Source of the DNA: Pseudomonadota bacterium
Lineage (GTDB): Bacteria; Pseudomonadota; Alphaproteobacteria; Rhizobiales; Rhizobiaceae
Assembly (NCBI GenBank): GCA_023457435.1
Contig: JAEWLS010000002.1
Coordinates: forward strand, 219,683-283,682
DNA: 64,000 nt
Direction: 5' to 3'
The notes beneath the pieces are model-generated. The model was not told the origin of the DNA, did not search any database, and saw nothing but the letters and a program-made list of their open reading frames with translations. A program made the translations under genes and the position numbers. This document shows positions 59,462 to 64,000 of this stretch, in pieces; positions within the stretch are counted from its first letter, which is position 1; each line of letters opens with the position of its first letter.

Positions 59462-60656
59462 GAGCAGCCCCCAGCGGCACCGAGGTGGCGTCGTAGGTGA
59501 ACAGCCATTCGTAACGCTGCTTGACCTTCGATTCCTCCCACTCGGTGTTGACGTATGCCTCGGCCCGGGTTGCGTCGGACAAAGCCGGGTTGTGGAAGCG
59601 CTCGGCGTTTGCGGCTGCGCCGCGCACGATGCGCGTCGTGCGCTCCTTGCGTGCGCCCTCGTAGTCCGCGAACGCGCCCTGATAGTCGCCTTCGCGGCCG
59701 GCCAGCGCGCGCGCCAGCACGTAACCGTCCTCGATTGCCATAACGGCGCCCTGAGCCAGGAAGGGCAGTGTCGGATGGCAGGCGTCTCCGAGTAGGGTGA
59801 CACGACCCTGCGACCACTCGTCCATCGGCTCGCGCAGCATCAGGGCCCACTTGTACGGCGTATCGACGGACTTGATCAGCGTGTGCACGTCGTCATGCCA
59901 GCCGGCGTAGTCCGCCAGGCACTCTTCGACCGTTCCCGCCACCGACCAGGACTCGACCTGCCAGTTGTCGCGCTCCACGACCGAGACGTAGTTCATCAAC
60001 TCGCCGCGGCGCAGCAGGTAGTGGATGACGTGACCGCCCGGTCCGATCCAGTTGGTGCCGACGGGCCGCAGCAGGCGGGCGGCCAGCCGCTCGGCGGGTA
60101 TGACGCCGCGCCAGGCCACGATGCCGCTGAATTTCGGCTCGTCGGGGCCGAACAGCGACTCGCGGACCTTCGAGTGCACGCCGTCCGCGCCGACCACGAT
60201 ATCCGACCTGACGGTGGTGCCGTCGGCGAAGCGCAGTGTCGCGCCGCCGGCGTCCTGGTCGACGCCGAGGCAGCGCATGCCGAGCACGATTGCATCGGGC
60301 CGGATGCGGCGGACGCCGGCCGCGAGCGCCTGATGCAGGTCGTTGCGATGAATGGTTATGTAGGGGAAGCCATAGCGCTCCACCGAGAGCGGGCCGAGGT
60401 CGAACAGCTTCCACGTCTGGCCGGTGTTCCACAGGCGGATTTCCTTGCCCGTGGCTTCGCTGGCGACCGCCATGATCTCGGCTTCGAGGCCCAGCGCGAA
60501 CAGTATCCGCGTTCCGTTGGCGCTGACCTGCACGCCGGCGCCGACCTCCCTGAGCTCAGGCGCCTGTTCGTAGACGGTGACGTCGAAACCGCGGCGCAGC
60601 AGGGCCAGCGCGGCGGTAAGCCCGCCTATGCCACCTCCGACGACGGCGACTTTCAT
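59445..60656 (-). CDS. FAD-dependent aromatic monooxygenase
   Basis: From MKVAVVGGGIGGLTAALALL at 60656 the protein is 403 aa; upstream starts to 60710 are possible but weak. It has the class A flavin monooxygenase motifs: the dinucleotide-binding GGGIGG, the DG motif GADGVHSKVRE and the GD motif LLGDACHPTLPFLAQGAVMA. It resembles salicylate and 3-hydroxybenzoate hydroxylases, which add hydroxyl to the ring with NAD(P)H and O2. It is divergent from tctBAC and is probably the first gene of the IclR-hydrolase-VOC-SDR group. Confidence 0.88.
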   Translation of the reverse strand: MKVAVVGGGIGGLTAALALLRRGFDVTVYEQAPELREVGAGVQVSANGTRILFALGLEAEIMAVASEATGKEIRLWNTGQTWKLFDLGPLSVERYGFPYITIHRNDLHQALAAGVRRIRPDAIVLGMRCLGVDQDAGGATLRFADGTTVRSDIVVGADGVHSKVRESLFGPDEPKFSGIVAWRGVIPAERLAARLLRPVGTNWIGPGGHVIHYLLRRGELMNYVSVVERDNWQVESWSVAGTVEECLADYAGWHDDVHTLIKSVDTPYKWALMLREPMDEWSQGRVTLLGDACHPTLPFLAQGAVMAIEDGYVLARALAGREGDYQGAFADYEGARKERTTRIVRGAAANAERFHNPALSDATRAEAYVNTEWEESKVKQRYEWLFTYDATSVPLGAALAQAS

Positions 60657-60704
60657 ATTGTTCGGGTTGCGCATCGGCCAAACCATCGTTGCGGGCAGGG
60701 ACCA

Positions 60705-60723
60705 TGTCAATTTGATTTTGACA
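60705..60723. promoter_or_regulatory. Operator-like inverted repeat near the monooxygenase start
   Basis: Perfect arms TGTCAA (60705-60710) and TTGACA (60718-60723) flank TTTGATT. The repeat is just downstream of a leftward -10-like TTATAC, a typical repressor position. Confidence 0.5.
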
Positions 60724-60811
60724 ACGTATAAGTTGCTTTGCCTAATTCGAACGTGTTGCCAAGTGTGACCCGCCGTCAGCCCTTCCCCGGAATGCTAAGC
60801 GCGCATGACGG

Positions 60812-60849
60812 TTGACACGGAATGTATGGTATCCTGATATAAGGGTACC
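60812..60849 (+). promoter_or_regulatory. tctBAC promoter with overlapping operator
   Basis: TTGACA at 60812-60817 and TGATAT at 60835-60840 are 17 bases apart. The arms GGTATCC (60828-60834) and GGGTACC (60843-60849) pair with one mismatch and straddle the -10, so a bound protein would block RNA polymerase. Confidence 0.6.
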
Positions 60850-60982
60850 GAATGTCAATGCCGGGCGTATCGACTACAGCGCTTCGGCATGGTCAAATCG
60901 AATTTCCCGGCGCGCCGTTGAGGAGCGGCACGCGTGACGCAACGTCGGGAGAATCGCGTTCGGCGTTTGGTCAGGAGGAGCC

Positions 60983-61432
60983 ATGCTGAAAGTCAGGAGT
61001 CCGCAGGATCTGGGAGCAGGCATACTTTTCCTGCTGATCGGACTGGCCGGTCTGTATTTTGGCAGCGAGCTTGAGTTCGGCCGCGCCCGTGCGATGGGCC
61101 CTGGCTACTTTCCGACGATAATCTCGTCGCTGATCATGCTGATCGGCCTTGTTCTAAGCGGTCGCGCCCTGGCGCTGGCCGGCCCGGCCATCGAGAAGAT
61201 CCAGATCCGCCCCATCCTCATGGTGGTGATTGCGCTGGCGGTCTTCGGCTTCCTCGTGCGCCAGATCGGGATCGTCATATCGGCAAGCCTGATGATGGTG
61301 ATCGCAGCCTACGCCCGGCCGCGCGTCAACCTGGTCGAGGCGGCGATCTTCGCGGCCGCCATGACGCTCTTCGTGGTGCTGGTCTTCGTCTACGGGCTGA
61401 ACCAGCCCATGCCCCTGTTCTGGAACGGCTGA
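60983..61432 (+). CDS. tctB: Tripartite tricarboxylate transporter small membrane subunit TctB
   Basis: The 149-aa protein has four hydrophobic segments and the TctB pattern (ILFLLIGLAGLYFGSELEFG, RARAMGPGYFPTIISSLIML). AGGAGGAG precedes the ATG. It pairs with TctA in the inner membrane to form a secondary importer that works with a periplasmic binding protein. It is separated from tctA by 3 bases. Confidence 0.92.
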   Translation: MLKVRSPQDLGAGILFLLIGLAGLYFGSELEFGRARAMGPGYFPTIISSLIMLIGLVLSGRALALAGPAIEKIQIRPILMVVIALAVFGFLVRQIGIVISASLMMVIAAYARPRVNLVEAAIFAAAMTLFVVLVFVYGLNQPMPLFWNG

Positions 61433-61435
61433 CGG

Positions 61436-62941
61436 ATGGAAGTCCTCGACCATTTGGCAACCGGCTTTGCCGCCGCCGCGACGTGGCAGAACCTCCTGTT
61501 CTGCCTGATCGGCGTGCTCCTGGGTACGCTGATCGGCGTGCTCCCCGGCATCGGCCCGATTCCCGCGATCGCGCTGCTGCTGCCCATCACCTTCGGGCTC
61601 GACCCGCTGTCGGCACTGATCATGCTCGCCGGCATCTACTACGGCGCCCAGTATGGAGGGTCGACGACCTCGATCCTCGTCAACATGCCCGGCGAAGCGT
61701 CGAGCGTCGTGACGTGCATCGAGGGCCACCAGATGGCCAAGAAGGGCCGCGCCGGCTCGGCGCTGGCCACGGCGGCGCTCGCCTCGTTCTTCGCCGGCTG
61801 CGTCGGCACCGTGTTCATCGCAGCCTTCGGGCCGCCGCTGTCGTCGATCGCCCAGCAGTTCACCTCGCCCGACTTCTTCTCGCTGATGGTGCTCGGCCTG
61901 ATCATGGCGGTCGTGCTGGCGCACGGGTCGGTGCTGAAGGCTGTCGCGATGGTGCTGATCGGGCTGCTGCTGGGGCTCGTCGGAACCGACGTCAACACCG
62001 GCCTGACACGCTACACGTTCGGCATCGGCGGGCTGTGGGACGGCATCGACTTCCTGCCGCTGGTGCTCGGCCTGTTCGGCATCGTGGAGATCATCCGCAA
62101 CCTCGAGCATCCGCCGGCGGACCGCTCGCCGATCTCGACGCGGCTGCGCGACCTGTGGCCGACGCGCGACGAGTGGCGCATGGCGTGGCCCGCGGCTCTT
62201 CGCGGCACTGGTCTCGGCTCCATCCTCGGGGTCCTTCCAGGCGGAGGAGCGGTGCTGGCGTCGTTCGCGAGCTACACGCTGGAAAAGAAGATCACGCGCG
62301 CGCCGCAGCGCTTCGGCAAGGGCGCGATCGAGGGCGTGGCGGGACCGGAGGCGGCGAACAATGCCGCCGCGCAGACCTCGTTCATTCCGCTGCTGACGCT
62401 CGGCATCCCGTCCAACCCGGTCATGGCGATCATGATGGGTGCAATGATCATTCAGGGCATCGCGCCCGGCGCGGCGGTCATGACCGCGCGACCGGACCTG
62501 TTCTGGGGCATGGTCGCGTCGATGTGGATCGGCAACCTGATGCTGATCGTCATCAACCTGCCGCTTCTCGGCATCTGGGTCAGGCTGCTGACTGTGCCGT
62601 ACCGCTTCCTGTTCCCGGCGATCCTCCTGTTCTGCGCGGTCGGCGTCTACTCGACCAGCACCGAACCGTTCATGATGCTGCTGATGATCGTCTTCACCGT
62701 GTTCGGCTACATCCTGCTCAAGCTCGGCTGCGAGCCGGCGCCGCTCGTCCTCGGCTTCATCCTCGGGCCGCTGATGGAGACCAATCTGCGCCGTTCGCTG
62801 CAGCTTTCGCGCGGCGACCCGATGATCTTCCTCGACCGGCCCATTTCCGCCGCGCTCCTGGTCGCATCGTTGCTGATGATCGCGCTCATCATTTTCCCGC
62901 AGTTCCGGAAGACCCGCGAAGAGGCCTTCCAGGAGGAATGA
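61436..62941 (+). CDS. tctA: Tripartite tricarboxylate transporter large membrane subunit TctA
   Basis: The 501-aa protein has about 12 hydrophobic segments. The two conserved TctA regions are visible: GVLPGIGPIPAIALLLPIT followed by YGGSTTSILVNMPGE, and LGVLPGGGAVLASFASY followed by PEAANNAAAQTSFIPLLTLG. It is the transport core of the TctBAC system and lies between tctB and tctC. Confidence 0.95.
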   Translation: MEVLDHLATGFAAAATWQNLLFCLIGVLLGTLIGVLPGIGPIPAIALLLPITFGLDPLSALIMLAGIYYGAQYGGSTTSILVNMPGEASSVVTCIEGHQMAKKGRAGSALATAALASFFAGCVGTVFIAAFGPPLSSIAQQFTSPDFFSLMVLGLIMAVVLAHGSVLKAVAMVLIGLLLGLVGTDVNTGLTRYTFGIGGLWDGIDFLPLVLGLFGIVEIIRNLEHPPADRSPISTRLRDLWPTRDEWRMAWPAALRGTGLGSILGVLPGGGAVLASFASYTLEKKITRAPQRFGKGAIEGVAGPEAANNAAAQTSFIPLLTLGIPSNPVMAIMMGAMIIQGIAPGAAVMTARPDLFWGMVASMWIGNLMLIVINLPLLGIWVRLLTVPYRFLFPAILLFCAVGVYSTSTEPFMMLLMIVFTVFGYILLKLGCEPAPLVLGFILGPLMETNLRRSLQLSRGDPMIFLDRPISAALLVASLLMIALIIFPQFRKTREEAFQEE

Positions 62942-62991
62942 GGGGAAGAGGAACTATCAACCACCGATCTCACTCAGGAGGAGAAGAGAGA

Positions 62992-63975
62992 ATGTCGCAG
63001 ATAATGAACATCACGCGCCGTGCGGCGCTGGCGCTCGCCCTTGGCGGCGCAGCGCTGCTCGCGCCGGGAGCTGCGTTCGCGCAGGCCTTCCCGAGCAAGA
63101 CGATCACCTTCGTCTGCGCCTTCCCGGCAGGCAGCGGCGCCGACGTACTCGTGCGCTTCATGGCCGAAAAGGTCGCCGCCGTGGCGGGCGCGACCATCAT
63201 CGTCGAGAACAAGCCGGGTGCGGCCGGAAGCATCGCCGCCGAATACACCGCGCGCGCCGAGCCGGACGGTCACACCATCTTCGTGCACTCCGGCAACTCC
63301 ACCGCCGGCAACATGTGGCTGCTCAAGAACCCGACCGTCGATGCGGCCAAGGACCTGCAGACGATCGCGACGATCAACAAGCAGGCGTTCATGATCACGG
63401 TGCGCAAGGACAGCCCGTACCAGACGCTCGCCGACCTCGTCGCCGACCAGAAGGCCAAGGGCGACGCCGGGTCCTATGCCGTGAACGCCACTTCGGGCCG
63501 CGTCATGGCCGAGGAGTTCAAGCAGCTCGCCGGCATCAAGACCGAGCCGGTGCTCTATCAGACCGCTTCGGACTCCATCAACGACATCATGGCCGGCAAC
63601 GTCGACTTCGGCGCCCAGGATCCGGTGTTCTCGCTGGCGCAGGTCCGCGAAGGCCGCTTCCGCGTGCTGGCGCTGGGTGCCGCCGAGCGTCTGCAGGGCA
63701 TTCCGGACGTCCCGACCTTCAAGGAGCAGGGTTACGACATCGACCAGCTCGGCTGGTGGGGTGCGATGGTTCCGGATGGGGTTCCCGCCGACCGCGTAGC
63801 CACCATCAATGGCTGGTTCAACAAGGTGCTCGAGACCGACGAGGCGAAGGCGTTCCTGCTCAAGCAGGGCGGCGACCCGTATATCTCCACCCCGGAAGAG
63901 TCGCAGAAGCTGATGGAAGACACCATCGTCGAGTGGAAGCGTCTCGTCGAAGTGGCGGGCCTGCAGCCGCAATAG
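62992..63975 (+). CDS. tctC: Tripartite tricarboxylate transporter binding protein TctC (Bug family)
   Basis: The 327-aa periplasmic protein has a signal with twin arginines (ITRRAALALALGGAALLAPG) and the Bug-family mature sequence: FPSKTITFVCAFPAGSGADV, ENKPGAAGSIAAEYTARAEP, YAVNATSGRVMAEEFKQLAG and GWWGAMVPDGVPADRV. AGGAGGAGAAG precedes the ATG. Bug proteins bind di- and tricarboxylates or aromatic acids such as terephthalate and protocatechuate; next to a CoA-dependent aromatic operon, an aromatic acid ligand is plausible. Confidence 0.93.
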   Translation: MSQIMNITRRAALALALGGAALLAPGAAFAQAFPSKTITFVCAFPAGSGADVLVRFMAEKVAAVAGATIIVENKPGAAGSIAAEYTARAEPDGHTIFVHSGNSTAGNMWLLKNPTVDAAKDLQTIATINKQAFMITVRKDSPYQTLADLVADQKAKGDAGSYAVNATSGRVMAEEFKQLAGIKTEPVLYQTASDSINDIMAGNVDFGAQDPVFSLAQVREGRFRVLALGAAERLQGIPDVPTFKEQGYDIDQLGWWGAMVPDGVPADRVATINGWFNKVLETDEAKAFLLKQGGDPYISTPEESQKLMEDTIVEWKRLVEVAGLQPQ

Positions 63976-64000
63976 CCTTGAACCGCGGCGGCGCCGGTCC

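Larger units (their letters stand above)
60657..60982. promoter_or_regulatory. Divergent control region between the monooxygenase and tctB
   Basis: These 326 bases hold no gene. A TGTCAA/TTGACA inverted repeat (60705-60723) lies on the monooxygenase side. A consensus -35 TTGACA (60812-60817) and a -10-like TGATAT (60835-60840, 17-base spacing) on the plus strand face tctB, with an inverted repeat across the -10. A TTATAC on the minus strand (60726-60731) could be the leftward -10. Confidence 0.6.

Noticed and set aside
1..64000. CRISPR arrays, IS elements, prophage or tRNA/rRNA genes
   Set aside because: No regular spaced repeats, transposase-like proteins, phage proteins or structural RNA signatures were seen.

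Overview
The window looks like chromosomal DNA of a high-GC alphaproteobacterium of the order Hyphomicrobiales, most like Mesorhizobium and other Phyllobacteriaceae. The evidence is gene order: irr next to fabA-fabB-fabI, rpsT beside dnaA-dnaN-recF, a complete tad/cpa pilus locus, a two-binding-protein yej transporter, and cycM next to pheA. No rRNA, tRNA, CRISPR array, IS element or prophage was seen.

Layout. 1-7.97 kb is housekeeping: the 3' end of pnp, an RsmC-like methyltransferase, a c-di-GMP protein with degenerate GGDEF and intact EAL, fabA-fabB-fabI, divergent irr, an SH3 protein and a D-2-hydroxyacid dehydrogenase. 7.97-15.4 kb reads leftward as rpsT, dnaA, dnaN, recF, a MoeB/ThiF-like E1 and the two aconitase-X subunits. 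The dnaA upstream region carries a perfect DnaA box, five GANTC sites and a perfect 11-bp inverted repeat. 15.5-19.4 kb holds a crotonase, mutM, deoB and a PhnD-like binding protein. 19.4-31.5 kb is the Flp/Tad pilus locus: two TadE/G proteins and a lone secretin-N-domain protein leftward, flp-cpaABCDEF-tadBC rightward, and the tadD lipoprotein leftward. 31.5-34.2 kb encodes an M17 peptidase, a MarR-like regulator and an NlpC/P60 hydrolase. 34.2-42.8 kb is a peptide ABC transporter (yejA1A2BEF) ending in a coupled GhrA-type dehydrogenase, with start/stop overlaps at four of its five junctions. 42.9-45.9 kb has a membrane-anchored cytochrome c, prephenate dehydratase and a glycosyltransferase.

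45.98-64 kb is an accessory catabolic region and the most interesting part. It contains an orphan molybdenum-hydroxylase large subunit with a crotonase, and a lower-GC patch with an unrecognised gene. A leftward operon follows: hydratase/lyase, ADP-forming acyl-CoA synthetase, aldehyde dehydrogenase, second hydratase/lyase, double-hotdog thioesterase. Upstream of it lies a second leftward group: FAD monooxygenase, IclR regulator, alpha/beta hydrolase, VOC protein, SDR. A divergent tripartite tricarboxylate transporter (tctBAC) completes the region. The genes fit uptake of an aromatic or phenylpropanoid-like acid, CoA activation, retro-aldol side-chain removal, aldehyde oxidation and ring hydroxylation. 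The two hydratase/lyases lack one or both tyrosines that bind the phenol group in the characterised feruloyl-CoA enzyme, so the substrate may differ from ferulate. Operator-like repeats lie in the promoter regions at 45.9, 56.0, 60.7 and 60.8 kb, and the first two share an 11-mer.

All calls come from reading the sequence and from family knowledge; no database search was run.
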